Part shown: piece by piece, positions 55,854 to 64,000 of the stretch
Position numbering within the stretch: position 1 is the first letter of the stretch
Layout of the letters: every line of letters begins with the position of its first letter
Assembly: GCF_026341035.1 (NCBI RefSeq)
Contig: NZ_JAPEOQ010000002.1
Coordinates: 558,001 to 622,000 of the forward strand
DNA length: 64,000 nt
Source: Streptomyces sp. NBC_01016
GTDB taxonomy: Bacteria; Actinomycetota; Actinomycetes; Streptomycetales; Streptomycetaceae
Direction of reading: 5' to 3'
The notes under the pieces: model-generated
Seen by the model: only the letters and a program-made list of their open reading frames with translations
Told to the model about the DNA's origin: nothing
Database searches by the model: none
Program-made: the position numbers and the translations under genes

Positions 55854-58055
55854 ATGGGCATCGCCATCACGCAGGAACAGCGGGAACTCGCGGACGCCGC
55901 GCGCGGTTGGATCGCGCGCGCCGTACCGCCCGACGAGGTGCGCAAGCTGCTCGACGCCCCGGCCGCCCCCGGCCACCGCCCCTCCTACTGGGACGGTCTC
56001 GCCGGTCAGGGCCTCCTCGGGGTGCACCTCCCCGAGTCGTACGGCGGCGGGGGCGGGACCCTGCTCGATCTCGCGGTGGTCGTGGAGGAGGCGGGGCGCG
56101 CGGCGCTGCCCGGGCCGTTCGTCGGCAGCGTGCTCGCCGCGGAAGTGCTGCGCAGGGCGGGGCGGCGTGAGCTCACCGGCGCGCTCGCCGAAGGGGAGCG
56201 GATCGGCGCGGTCGCGTTCGGGCCCGGCGGGCTCAGCGCCGTCGCGGGCCCCGACGGGCTCGTGCTCGACGGCGTGGCGCCGCCCGTCCTCACCGGCGCC
56301 GATGCCGACCTGCTGGTCCTCGCGGCGGAGAGCGCCGACGGCGTGGTGTGGTTCGCCGCCGACGCCGAGACCTCCGGCCTCACCGTGCGCGCGCACGAGA
56401 GCGGCGACCCCACCCGGCCCACCGCCGAGGTGACGGCGACCGGCGCCGTCGTGCCCGCCGACCGGGTCCTCGCCGTGGACGGCACGCTCGTGCGCGACCT
56501 GGCGGGTGTGCTGCTGGCCGCCGACGCCTGCGGCACCGCGGCCTGGGCGCTGCACGCCGCGGCCGAACACGCCAAGGTGCGCGAGCAGTTCGGGCGGCCG
56601 ATCGGGCAGTTCCAGGGCGTCAAGCACTTGTGCGCGGACATGTTGGTGCGGGTGGAGCAGGCGGCTGCGCTGGCGTGGGATGCGGCGCGGGCGCTCGATG
56701 AAGGGGAGGGGGAGGGCGGGAGTGACGGCGCCGGCGAGGACGTGCGCGGGCTTGTCGCCGCGCTCGCCGCGGGGACCGCGCTCGACGCCGCGTACTCCTG
56801 CGCCAAGGACTGCATCCAGGTCCTCGGCGGCATCGGCTTCACCTGGGAGCACGACGCCCACCTCTATCTGCGCAGAGCCGTCGTCGCCCGCCAGCTGCTC
56901 GGCGCGGGGGACGCGCACCGGCTGCGCGCCGTGCGGCTCGCCGAGTCCGGCGTCCGCCGCGAACTGCGGTTCGCGCTGCCCGCCGAGGCGGACGGGTACC
57001 GGGAGGCGGCCCGGGGTGTCATCGAGGGGGCGCGGGGGCTCGACCCGAAGGCCGCGCGGCGGGCCCTCGCGCCCACCGGGTACGCGGCGCCGCACCTGCC
57101 GGCCCCGTACGGACTCGGCGCCGGGCCGGTCCAACAGCTCGCCGTGCAGCAGGAGTTGAAGGCGGCCGGGGTGAAGCTCAGCGACCTCGGCATCGCCACG
57201 TGGGTCGTGCCCTCCCTCATCTCGTACGGCACCCAGGAGCAGCGCGACCGCCATCTCCCGGCGACCCTGCGCGGCGAGACGCTCTGGTGCCAGCTGTTCT
57301 CGGAGCCGGGCGCGGGCTCCGACCTCGCCTCGCTGCGTACGAAGGCGGAGCGGATGCCCGACGGGCGGTGGCGCATCAACGGGCAGAAGGTGTGGACGAG
57401 CGCCGCGCAGTGGGCGGACCACGGCATCCTGCTCGCCCGGACCAACCCGGACGCGCCCAAGCACAAGGGCCTCACCTACTTCGTCCTCGACATGAAGAAC
57501 ACCGAGGGCATCGACATCCGGCCGCTGCGCGAGATCACCGGTGACTCCCTCTTCAACGAGGTCTACTTCGACGACGTGGTGCTGCCCGCCGACGCGGTGG
57601 TCGGCGAGGTCGACGACGGCTGGCGGGTCGCCCGGCACACGCTCGGCAATGAACGGGTGCACATGGCCGACCAGTTGACGTTCGACACGGGTCTGGAGGC
57701 GCTGCTCGCACGGTCGGGCGACCTCGACGGCGCGTACCGGGCCCGCATCGGCGCCCTCGCGGCGGAGGCGCATGCGCTCGGCTGCATCGGACTCCGTACG
57801 ACCATGCTTCAGGTGGCAGGGGAGGAACCGGGGGCCGGTGCCTCGGTGCGGAAGCTGGTGCAGACGCCGCACCAGCAGAAGGTCGCGGAACTGGCCCTCG
57901 AACTCCTCGGCCCGTCGGGGGCGCTTCGTGAGGGGGCGGGAGAGCGGGCGCTCCACGGGTTCCTGCTGTCGCGGTGCCTGACGATCGCGGGTGGGACGAC
58001 GCAGGTGCAGTTGAATGTGGTGGCGGAGCGGATCCTGGGGTTGCCGAGGGACTGA
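55854..58055 (+). CDS. fadE34: Fused double acyl-CoA dehydrogenase, FadE34/ChsE3-type
   Basis: A 733-residue protein. The ATG at 55854 lies so close to the KstR operator that no ribosome binding site fits; the transcript may be near-leaderless, and an in-frame GTG at 55845 is an alternative. The first half (1-370) is one dehydrogenase domain (GVHLPESYGGGGGTLLDLAV, GRPIGQFQGVKHLCADML, QVLGGIGFTWEHDAHLYLRR). The second half is another with full FAD/substrate motifs (QLFSEPGAGSDLASLRTKAE, WTSAAQWADHG, IAGGTTQVQLNVVAERILG). FadE34 dehydrogenates five-carbon steroid side-chain CoA esters. In mycobacteria it lies next to kstR; here it is 16 kb away but still carries a perfect operator. Confidence 0.88.
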   Translation: MGIAITQEQRELADAARGWIARAVPPDEVRKLLDAPAAPGHRPSYWDGLAGQGLLGVHLPESYGGGGGTLLDLAVVVEEAGRAALPGPFVGSVLAAEVLRRAGRRELTGALAEGERIGAVAFGPGGLSAVAGPDGLVLDGVAPPVLTGADADLLVLAAESADGVVWFAADAETSGLTVRAHESGDPTRPTAEVTATGAVVPADRVLAVDGTLVRDLAGVLLAADACGTAAWALHAAAEHAKVREQFGRPIGQFQGVKHLCADMLVRVEQAAALAWDAARALDEGEGEGGSDGAGEDVRGLVAALAAGTALDAAYSCAKDCIQVLGGIGFTWEHDAHLYLRRAVVARQLLGAGDAHRLRAVRLAESGVRRELRFALPAEADGYREAARGVIEGARGLDPKAARRALAPTGYAAPHLPAPYGLGAGPVQQLAVQQELKAAGVKLSDLGIATWVVPSLISYGTQEQRDRHLPATLRGETLWCQLFSEPGAGSDLASLRTKAERMPDGRWRINGQKVWTSAAQWADHGILLARTNPDAPKHKGLTYFVLDMKNTEGIDIRPLREITGDSLFNEVYFDDVVLPADAVVGEVDDGWRVARHTLGNERVHMADQLTFDTGLEALLARSGDLDGAYRARIGALAAEAHALGCIGLRTTMLQVAGEEPGAGASVRKLVQTPHQQKVAELALELLGPSGALREGAGERALHGFLLSRCLTIAGGTTQVQLNVVAERILGLPRD

Positions 58056-58065
58056 GGTCACCCGG

Positions 58066-58118
58066 CGGGGCTCCGCCCCCCACCCCGCTGGCTCTCGTTC
58101 GAAAGGCGGGGCTTGAAA
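58066..58118. repeat. REP-like repeat between fadE34 and the LysR gene
   Basis: gcggggctccgccccccacc-ccgctggctctcgttcgaa-aggcggggcttgaa, the same variant as the copy inside the ECF ATPase gene. It ends 16 bp before the LysR start. Confidence 0.75.
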
Positions 58119-58134
58119 GCCGTAGCCTCGCCCC

Positions 58135-59058
58135 GTGGAACTGAAACACCTCACCGGATTCGTAGCGGTAGCGGAAGAGTTGCACTTCGGGCGGGCCGCG
58201 GAGCGGTTGCACATCGCCCAGTCGCCGCTCAGTCAGCAGATCAAGCTGCTGGAGCGCGACCTGGGCGTGAAGCTCTTCGACCGGACCACCCGCACCGTCC
58301 GCCTCACCTCCGCCGGGCAGGCGCTCGTGGAGCCGGCCCGGCGGCTGCTCGCGGATGCCTCCGCCGTGCACAGGACGGTGCGGGCCGCGCACCTGGGGGA
58401 GGTCGGGAGGGTTTCGGTGGGGTTCGCCGGGGCCAGTAGTTATGCGGCGCTGCCGTTGCTCACCAGAGCTGTCACCTCGCAACTGCCCGGGATCGAGCTC
58501 GTGTTGGAGGGGCAGACCTACAGCGGCGAGGCGCTGCGCCGGGTCACCGACGGCACGCTCGACATCGGCTTCGTGGCGCTGCCGGTGCGGCGCGGCATCA
58601 CCGCCCGCGTCGTCCGCATGGAGCGCCTCGTCCTCGCCCTGCCCGACAGCCACCCCCTCGCGGACCGCGCCGAGGTCCCCGTGCGCGCGCTCGCCGACGA
58701 GCCCATCGTCACCTTCCCGCTCTCCCGCGAGTCGGCGGTGCGGGACGCCATGGTGCAGGCGTGCCACGACGCCGGGTTCGCGCCCCGGATCGCGCAGGAG
58801 GCCCCGGACTCGTACAACATGCTGGCGCTCGTCGGCGCGGGTGTGGGCGTCGCCGTCGTCGTCGAGTCGGCGCGCAACATCCACCTGGAACATGTGGTGT
58901 TCCGGCCGCTGGCCGGGGACGAGGTGCCGGTCCTGCCGATCGCGCTCGGCTGGCGCAGCGGCAACCCGTCGGCGGCGTTGCAGGCGGTGCTGCGGGTGGC
59001 ACAGGAGGTGCTGCCGACACCGGAGGACGCCCCGGCGGCTTCGGACTCCGGGAGCTGA
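58135..59058 (+). CDS. LysR-family transcriptional regulator
   Basis: A 307-residue protein, GTG at 58135. LysR HTH at residues 1-60 (ELKHLTGFVAVAEELHFGRA, AQSPLSQQIKLLERDLGVKL, FDRTTRTVRLTSAGQALVEP). Effector domain 90-295 with LLTRAVTSQLPGIELVLEG, PDSHPLADRAEVPVRAL and VGAGVGVAVVVES. It belongs to the BenM/CatR-like group that often controls aromatic or organic-acid metabolism. The MHS transporter gene downstream, in the same direction after 154 bp, is a plausible target. Confidence 0.9.
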   Translation: MELKHLTGFVAVAEELHFGRAAERLHIAQSPLSQQIKLLERDLGVKLFDRTTRTVRLTSAGQALVEPARRLLADASAVHRTVRAAHLGEVGRVSVGFAGASSYAALPLLTRAVTSQLPGIELVLEGQTYSGEALRRVTDGTLDIGFVALPVRRGITARVVRMERLVLALPDSHPLADRAEVPVRALADEPIVTFPLSRESAVRDAMVQACHDAGFAPRIAQEAPDSYNMLALVGAGVGVAVVVESARNIHLEHVVFRPLAGDEVPVLPIALGWRSGNPSAALQAVLRVAQEVLPTPEDAPAASDSGS

Positions 59059-59212
59059 TTGCGCGCGATCGCAGCTCAATCGGACCCGGAATTGGTCTTG
59101 GACAGCGCCTAATGCGTGAGGGCAGAGTGATCTGCGTCTCGCGACGGAGCGTGCACGGGCCTCGGTGTCCGCGCCGGACGGGCGGGACCCGCCGCACCGA
59201 GAGGACGCTCGC

Positions 59213-60622
59213 ATGCCGCACGACGCCCCCGCCCCGAACGAGGTCCCCGCCGCCGAGTCGGCGGCGCCCGCCCCCGATCCGGCCCCCGATCCGGACCTCG
59301 CCCGGGATGCCCGCCGCGCCGGGGTCACCGCGTTCGTCGGCACCACCATCGAGTGGTTCGACTTCTACATCTACGGATCGGCCTCCGCGCTGGTCCTCGG
59401 CAAGATCTTCTTCGCCGACGCCTCGCCCGCCGTCGGCACGCTCGCCGCTTTCGCCACGTTCTGGGTCGGCTTCCTCGCCCGCCCCCTCGGCGGACTGATC
59501 TTCGGGCACTTCGGTGACAAGTACGGCCGCAAGAAGGCCCTGATCACCACGCTCACCATGATGGGCGGCGCCACCTTCTGCGTCGGGCTGCTGCCTGGCT
59601 ACGACCGGATAGGCGCCGCCGCGCCGATCCTGCTCGTGCTGCTGCGGATGATCCAGGGTGTCGCGATGGGCGGTGAGTGGGGCGGCGCCGTGCTCATCGC
59701 CACCGAATACGCGCCGCCCAACCGGAAGTTGCTGTACGGAGCGTTCGCCCAGCAGGGCTCGCCGGTCGGCAATCTGCTTGCCACGCTCGCCTTCCTCGGC
59801 ATCGCCCAACTCCCGGACGCGGCCTTCGAGTCGTGGGGGTGGCGGGTGCCGTTCCTGTTCTCGGCGGTGCTTGTTGCTGTTGGGCTCTTCATTCGGTTGA
59901 AGCTTGCCGAGACGCCGGAGATGCGGGCCGCGCTCGCCCGCAACAAGCCGGTCAAGCTGCCCATCAAGACCGTGCTGAGTCGCTATCCGCTGCTGGTGTT
60001 CCTGGGCGTGCTCGCGGGGACCGCCGGTGTCGCCATCACCTACGTGAAGACGACGTTCGCGTTGTCGTGGGCCACGTCCGACCTGGACTTCGACCGGTCG
60101 ACGTTCCTCACTGTCATCGCGCTCGCGCTCGTGGTGCAGGTGATTGTGCAGCCCTTCGGTGCGGTGCTGGCGAGCAAGTGGCCTGTGCGCAAGGCCGTGT
60201 TGTGGATGCTGATACCTGAATTCGTGGTGCTGCCGGTGATGTTCGTGCTGGTGGGAACGGGCAACTTCTGGCTTGCCGTTCTGGGGATGGGGATCGCGAC
60301 CTTCCCGCATGCGATGTACTACGCGGCGCTTGCGGGGATCCTTGCGCGCGTCTTCCCGGTCGAAGTCCGGTACACCGGGATGTCGTTGTCGTACCAGCTG
60401 TGTACGACGCTCTTCGCGGGGACCGCGCCGATCGTCTCGCAGTACCTCTTGACCTCGTTCGACTCGATCTGGCCGGTTGTTGCGCTTGGGCTGGCGTACA
60501 CGGGGATCACGCTGGCGGGTGTGCTGCCGTTGTTGGCGCGGACGGGCGAGAACGCCGCGGGTGACCGCGACGCCACGGGGCTCCGCCCCGGACCCCGCTG
60601 CTCAATCACCGGCGGGGCTTGA
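59213..60622 (+). CDS. MHS-family MFS transporter (organic-acid type)
   Basis: A 469-residue protein. The ATG at 59213 has AGAGGA eight bases before it. Twelve transmembrane helices, with TTIEWFDFYIYGSASALVLG, FGHFGDKYGRKKALI, QGVAMGGEWGGAVLIATEYA and YGAFAQQGSPVGNLLATLAF typical of MHS symporters (ShiA/KgtP-like). A shikimate- or aromatic-acid-type substrate would suit the LysR gene upstream but cannot be proved. The last ~17 residues (ATGLRPGPRCSITGGA) are translated from the first of five REP-like repeats. Confidence 0.88.
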   Translation: MPHDAPAPNEVPAAESAAPAPDPAPDPDLARDARRAGVTAFVGTTIEWFDFYIYGSASALVLGKIFFADASPAVGTLAAFATFWVGFLARPLGGLIFGHFGDKYGRKKALITTLTMMGGATFCVGLLPGYDRIGAAAPILLVLLRMIQGVAMGGEWGGAVLIATEYAPPNRKLLYGAFAQQGSPVGNLLATLAFLGIAQLPDAAFESWGWRVPFLFSAVLVAVGLFIRLKLAETPEMRAALARNKPVKLPIKTVLSRYPLLVFLGVLAGTAGVAITYVKTTFALSWATSDLDFDRSTFLTVIALALVVQVIVQPFGAVLASKWPVRKAVLWMLIPEFVVLPVMFVLVGTGNFWLAVLGMGIATFPHAMYYAALAGILARVFPVEVRYTGMSLSYQLCTTLFAGTAPIVSQYLLTSFDSIWPVVALGLAYTGITLAGVLPLLARTGENAAGDRDATGLRPGPRCSITGGA

Positions 60623-60826
60623 AAGAGCGGGGCTCCGCCCCGGACCCCGCTCCTCAATCACCGGCGGGGCTTGAAAGAGCGGAGCTCCGCCCCGGACCCC
60701 GCTCCTCAAACGCCCCTGGAGCTCGAAAGATCGGGGCTCCGCCCCGTGCCCCGCTCCTCAATCGCCGGAGGGGCTTGATTGGCCCCGCACCCCGCTGCTC
60801 AATCGCCGCAGGGGCTTGATGTGGAC
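60578..60826. repeat. Array of five REP-like palindromic repeats
   Basis: Five copies at ~45-60 bp intervals, e.g. cggggctccgccccggaccc then gctcctcaatcaccggcggg. The third is degraded and the last lacks the first stem. They begin inside the MHS transporter gene and end 12 bp before the AidB-like gene. Confidence 0.85.
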
Positions 60827-60837
60827 CTGGAGGTTCC

Positions 60838-62505
60838 ATGAACTACGCCGACCGTGATCCCGTCCTGCGTCCCGCCCTCGGGCGTGTGCTGTCCGTCGAG
60901 GATCGTGAGCGGGTCGAACCGCTCCTCGTCGAACTCGGTGAACTCGCGGCCGGCGAGCTCGACCGGCAGGCCGCCCTCGCCGACGCCAACCCGCCGCGGC
61001 TCGTCCAGTACGCCCCCGACGGCACCCGGATCGACGAGGTCGACTTCCACCCCGCCCACGACAAGGTGGCGGCCATCGCCTACGAGCGCTTCGGCCTCGC
61101 CGCGATGTCCCACAGGCCCGGCGTCCTCGGCTGGCCCACCAAGGTCCCGCACACCGTCAAGTACGCGCTGTCCTACCTCTACGTACAGTCCGAGTTCGGC
61201 ATGGCCTGCCCGCTGTCCATGACCGATTCCGCCGCCCGCATCCTGCGCCTCTTCGACCCCGAGCGGTACGCCGACGAGATAGCGGCTCTCTCCTCCACCG
61301 ATCCCGAACTCCGGTCCACCGGCGCGATGTTCATGACGGAGAAGCAGGGGGGAACGGACGTAGGGCTGACGGAGACCGTCGCCGCCGAGCAGGGCGACCA
61401 CTGGACCCTCACCGGCAAGAAGTGGTTCGCCTCCAATCCGTCCGCCGATGTCATCCTCACCCTCGCCCGTGTCCCCGGGCAGGGGGAGGGGACGCGCGGG
61501 CTCGGCATGTTCCTCGTGCCGCGGCTGCGCCCCGACGGCACGCGCAACGCCATCCGCATCGACCGGCTCAAGGACAAGCTGGGGTCGCGTTCCATCGCCA
61601 GCGGCGAGGTGACACTGGACGAGGCGTACGCGACGCCCGTCGGTCAACTGACCAACGGTTTCCGGCAGATGGCCGAGATGCTCAACGTCTCCCGCCTCTC
61701 CAACGCCATGCGCGCCACCGCCCTGATGCGCCGCGCCGTCCGCGAGTCCGTCGACCACACCCGCGTGCGCGAGGTCTTCGGCAAGCCCCTCTTCGACCAG
61801 CCGCTCATGCGGGCCACGCTGCTGCCGATGATCCTCGACACGGAGGCCGCCCTGCACCTGGTGCTGGAAGCCGCGGCCCGGCTGAGCGCCGCCGATGACG
61901 GTGCCGCCGAAGGTGAAGAGGGTGTCGCCCGCGCGCTGGTCCGCGTCCTCACCCCCCTCGCCAAGCACACCCTGTGCAAGCGCGCCCGCACCGTCACCGG
62001 CGAGGCCATGGAGATCCGCGGCGGCAACGGCTACATCGAGGACTGGGTCAACCCGCGCCTCGTCCGCGACGCCCACCTCGGCTCCATCTGGGAGGGTTCC
62101 TCGAACGTCATCGCCCTCGACGTCCTGCGCTGCATGCGCCGCCAGAGCGCCCACATCACCCTCGCCGACACCTACGGCGACCGCCCCGCCACCGCCGAGC
62201 GCTGGGAGACGCTGCGCAAGAGGGGCGACGAACTCCTCCAACTCCCGCAGGACGAGCAGGAGATGAGGGTCGGCCGGTACGCCGACGAGCTCACCCGCGC
62301 CGTCATGGAGACCCTCTTGTACGACCAGGCCGACCACGAGGCCCGTACGTCCGGTGACGGCCGCGCCCTCCTCGTCGCCCGCGCGTACACGGCGCTCGCC
62401 GACGACCCGGCCGCGCTGCCCCGCACCGCTCTGGACCACTTCGCCGCGCTGGCCGACGGTGGACAGGTCCCGCTCGCCGATCTCCAGGAGACCCACCGTG
62501 CCTGA
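60838..62505 (+). CDS. AidB-like acyl-CoA dehydrogenase
   Basis: A 555-residue protein; the ATG at 60838 follows TGGAGG. The ~170-residue N-terminal region (VQYAPDGTRIDEVDFHPAHD, HRPGVLGWPTKVPHTVKYAL, MACPLSMTDSAARIL) and length are of the AidB type, longer than ordinary dehydrogenases. FAD/substrate motifs FMTEKQGGTDVGLTET and WFASNPSADVI, the catalytic-domain segment LKDKLGSRSIASGEVTLD, and ICGNGYIEDW-like RGGNGYIEDWVNPRLVRDAH are present. AidB proteins protect against alkylation and also bind DNA. Here the direct link to a CoA transferase suggests a metabolic acyl-CoA role. Confidence 0.87.
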   Translation: MNYADRDPVLRPALGRVLSVEDRERVEPLLVELGELAAGELDRQAALADANPPRLVQYAPDGTRIDEVDFHPAHDKVAAIAYERFGLAAMSHRPGVLGWPTKVPHTVKYALSYLYVQSEFGMACPLSMTDSAARILRLFDPERYADEIAALSSTDPELRSTGAMFMTEKQGGTDVGLTETVAAEQGDHWTLTGKKWFASNPSADVILTLARVPGQGEGTRGLGMFLVPRLRPDGTRNAIRIDRLKDKLGSRSIASGEVTLDEAYATPVGQLTNGFRQMAEMLNVSRLSNAMRATALMRRAVRESVDHTRVREVFGKPLFDQPLMRATLLPMILDTEAALHLVLEAAARLSAADDGAAEGEEGVARALVRVLTPLAKHTLCKRARTVTGEAMEIRGGNGYIEDWVNPRLVRDAHLGSIWEGSSNVIALDVLRCMRRQSAHITLADTYGDRPATAERWETLRKRGDELLQLPQDEQEMRVGRYADELTRAVMETLLYDQADHEARTSGDGRALLVARAYTALADDPAALPRTALDHFAALADGGQVPLADLQETHRA

Positions 62506-63697
62506 AACGCGTGACACGCCCGACACGCCTCTGAGCGGCATGAAGGTCGTCGACCTCTCCAAGATCCTCGCGGGTCCGTACGTCACCATGTCGCTCGCCG
62601 ACCTCGGCGCCGACGTCATCAAGGTCGAGCACCCCGAGGGCGGCGACCCCACCCGCTCCTGGGGCCCGCCCTTCAACGGCCCCGACGCCACCTACTACTT
62701 GGCGGCCAACCGCAACAAGCGCTCGGTCGCCCTCGACCTCAAGTCGGAGGCGGGGCAGGACGCCGTGCACCGGATGCTCGCCGGCGCCGACGTCATGGTG
62801 GAGAACTTCCGGCCGGGGTCGTCGCTCGCCCGGCTCTTCGACTACAAGGAGCTGAGCGCCCGCTATCCGCGCCTGGTCATCCTGCACATCTCCGCCTTCG
62901 GCGACACCGGGCCGCTGCGCGACGAACCCGGCTACGACATGGTGGCGCAGGCGTCGGCCGGACTGATGTCGCTGACCGGTGAGCCGGACGGGCCGCCCGT
63001 CAAGGCCGGTTACGCGATGGGCGACCTCGGCGCCGCCCTCTTCGGCCTCATCGGCGTGAACGCGGCCCTCGTCGAACGCGAGCGAACGGGCCGCGGCCAG
63101 TACGTCACGACCTCCCTCTACGAGTCCCAACTCGCCCTGCACATCAACTGGGCCACGGGCTACTTCGCGACGGGCGAGCGGCCGGGGCGCCTCGGCTCGG
63201 GCCACCCCAGCCTCGTCCCGTACCAGGCGTACCGGGCCGCCGACGGGCACTTCGTGATCGCGGTCGGCAACGACGCGCTCTTCCGGCGCCTCGTGACCGC
63301 CCTCGGCCACCCGGAGTGGGCGGACGACGAGCGCTTCGCGAGCAACCGGGACAGGGTGGCGAACCGTACGGCCCTGAACGCCAAGCTGGAGTCGGTCCTC
63401 GTCGACGAGTCGGTGGCCCACTGGGTCGGCCTGCTCAAGCCGCTCGGCGTGCCCGTCACGGCCATCCGCACCCTCGACGAGGTCTACGACTGCCCGCAGA
63501 CGGCGGCCCTCGACATGGTGCAGAAGGTCGACCACCCGGACGTGGGGCCGTTGCAGCAGGTCGCGTTCCCCGTCACGTTCCGCGGCGCCCGCCCGGCGGT
63601 GCACTCCGCGCCGCCGACGCTGGGGCAGCACAGCAGGGAGGTGCTGGCCGAACTCGGTTATGGGGAGGGCGAGATCGAGGGTCTGCTGGGTCGCTGA
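62498..63697 (+). CDS. CaiB/BaiF family III CoA transferase
   Basis: A 399-residue protein. The GTG at 62498 has AGGAG seven bases upstream and overlaps the dehydrogenase stop by 8 bp. Family III hallmarks: LSGMKVVDLSKILAGPYVTM, LGADVIKVEHPEGGDPTRSW, NRNKRSVALDLKSEAG, VENFRPGS and FGDTGPLRDEPGYDMVAQA, where the catalytic Asp is expected at DEPGYDM. It transfers CoA between carboxylic acids. With the AidB-like dehydrogenase it would activate and oxidise an acyl substrate. Confidence 0.92.
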   Translation: MPETRDTPDTPLSGMKVVDLSKILAGPYVTMSLADLGADVIKVEHPEGGDPTRSWGPPFNGPDATYYLAANRNKRSVALDLKSEAGQDAVHRMLAGADVMVENFRPGSSLARLFDYKELSARYPRLVILHISAFGDTGPLRDEPGYDMVAQASAGLMSLTGEPDGPPVKAGYAMGDLGAALFGLIGVNAALVERERTGRGQYVTTSLYESQLALHINWATGYFATGERPGRLGSGHPSLVPYQAYRAADGHFVIAVGNDALFRRLVTALGHPEWADDERFASNRDRVANRTALNAKLESVLVDESVAHWVGLLKPLGVPVTAIRTLDEVYDCPQTAALDMVQKVDHPDVGPLQQVAFPVTFRGARPAVHSAPPTLGQHSREVLAELGYGEGEIEGLLGR

Positions 63698-63770
63698 GAC
63701 CGATCCATGGGGTCACCCTCTTAGGTCAACGCCTGAGGCCCCTTCCGTTGGGCGGCCCACCCTGCCAGTA

Positions 63771-63788
63771 TCTGACGCATCGTCAGTT
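63771..63788. promoter_or_regulatory. TCTGAC-N5-GTCAG palindrome upstream of the lipid-transfer thiolase gene
   Basis: TCTGACGCATCGTCAGTT, differing from the cyp125 copy only in the centre. It lies 22 bp before the ATG at 63811. Confidence 0.7.
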
Positions 63789-63810
63789 AATGGCAGGAGG
63801 GCTCGCAGCC

Positions 63811-64000
63811 ATGAAGTCGTACATAGTCGGCGTCGGCATGACCAAGTTCGAGAAGCCCGAGACCCGGGACTGGCAGTACTGGGACATGGTGAAGGAGGCG
63901 GGAACGGCGGCGCTCGCGGACGCCGGTATCGCGTACGCGGACGTCCAGCAGGCCCCCGTCGGCTACTGCTTCCAGGCCTCGACGGCAGGCCAACGGGCCG
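63811..64000 (+). CDS. SCP-x-like thiolase/lipid-transfer protein, 3' end outside window
   Basis: The first 63 codons of a gene starting at the ATG 63811 with GGAGG ten bases upstream. The N-terminus MKSYIVGVGMTKFEKPETRD and AADAGIAYADVQQ-like region (TAALADAGIAYADVQQAPVG), ending with YCFQASTAGQRA, matches non-specific lipid-transfer/SCP-x thiolases such as mycobacterial Ltp1-Ltp4. Several of those are aldolases or thiolases in steroid side-chain removal. The palindrome just upstream is the one also found before cyp125. Confidence 0.85.
   Translation, partial: MKSYIVGVGMTKFEKPETRDWQYWDMVKEAGTAALADAGIAYADVQQAPVGYCFQASTAGQRA

Noticed and set aside
55806..58214. 802-codon minus-strand open frame opposite fadE34
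   Set aside because: Same antisense artefact; the translation is rich in Arg/Gly/Pro/His with no domain.
60578..60826. Possible CRISPR or small tandem gene array
   Set aside because: The unit is the dispersed palindrome seen singly elsewhere, with similar sequence throughout and no variable spacers.

Overview
The window is a stretch of a high-GC actinobacterial chromosome, almost certainly Streptomyces or a close relative. The support is very high GC with strong third-position bias, many GTG starts preceded by GGAGG-type ribosome binding sites, 1-4 bp stop/start overlaps, paralogous MFS exporters, IclR/LysR/TetR regulators, and a dispersed palindromic repeat of the form cggggctccgccccggaccccgctgctcaatcgccgcaggggcttga that sits between or inside the 3' ends of genes. 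No rRNA, tRNA or CRISPR was found.

Layout. 1-9.7 kb: ordinary core/accessory genes (PhoD-type phosphatase cut by the left edge, secreted HNH nuclease, DUF4142 protein, HAD phosphatase, a zinc-ribbon/peptidoglycan-binding membrane protein, a DHA2 exporter with a winged-helix tail, a GNAT enzyme and a two-gene operon whose second protein carries a degenerate tandem repeat). About 9,992-19,986: a roughly 10-kb integrated element carrying a phiBT1-type large serine integrase, an XRE/TPR regulator, a probable P27-like terminase small subunit and a long series of very small, overlapping minus-strand genes. No replication, transfer or capsid genes are recognised, so it looks like a phage satellite or remnant. 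It has split the gene for an MhuD-type haem-degrading monooxygenase. The native first codons lie at 20,004 and the rest lies at 9,994, where the element now supplies a substitute GTG start. 20-25 kb: FHA-like protein, O-methyltransferase, MHS transporter and a GT87-PAP2 fusion.

25-64 kb: several lipid/steroid catabolic genes are scattered among other operons. They are a CYP125-type P450 divergent from a FadA5-type thiolase, an aldehyde dehydrogenase-ferredoxin pair beside a KstR-type TetR regulator, an F420-type LLM oxidoreductase, a fused FadE34-type acyl-CoA dehydrogenase, an AidB-like dehydrogenase with a CoA transferase, and the start of an SCP-x/lipid-transfer thiolase. Six sites fitting the KstR operator (TnnAACnnGTTnnA, zero or one mismatch) lie upstream of these genes. 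Five copies of a second, different palindrome (TCTGAY-N5-RTCAG) accompany them, which suggests a two-regulator network.

Interleaved with these are a cobalamin-riboswitch-controlled five-gene operon (two membrane-anchored surface proteins, one with intrinsic-factor-like alpha/alpha repeats, plus ECF T, A1A2 and S components), a flotillin/NfeD pair, a GT4-methyltransferase-alpha/alpha-toroid operon of unknown function, an amidase with an upstream methyltransferase, and an IclR-flanked catabolic cluster (DUF1177, NCS1 permease, M20 peptidase, PepE). All calls come from reading sequence and translations by eye. No database search was possible, so names rest on recognised motifs and remembered family sequences.
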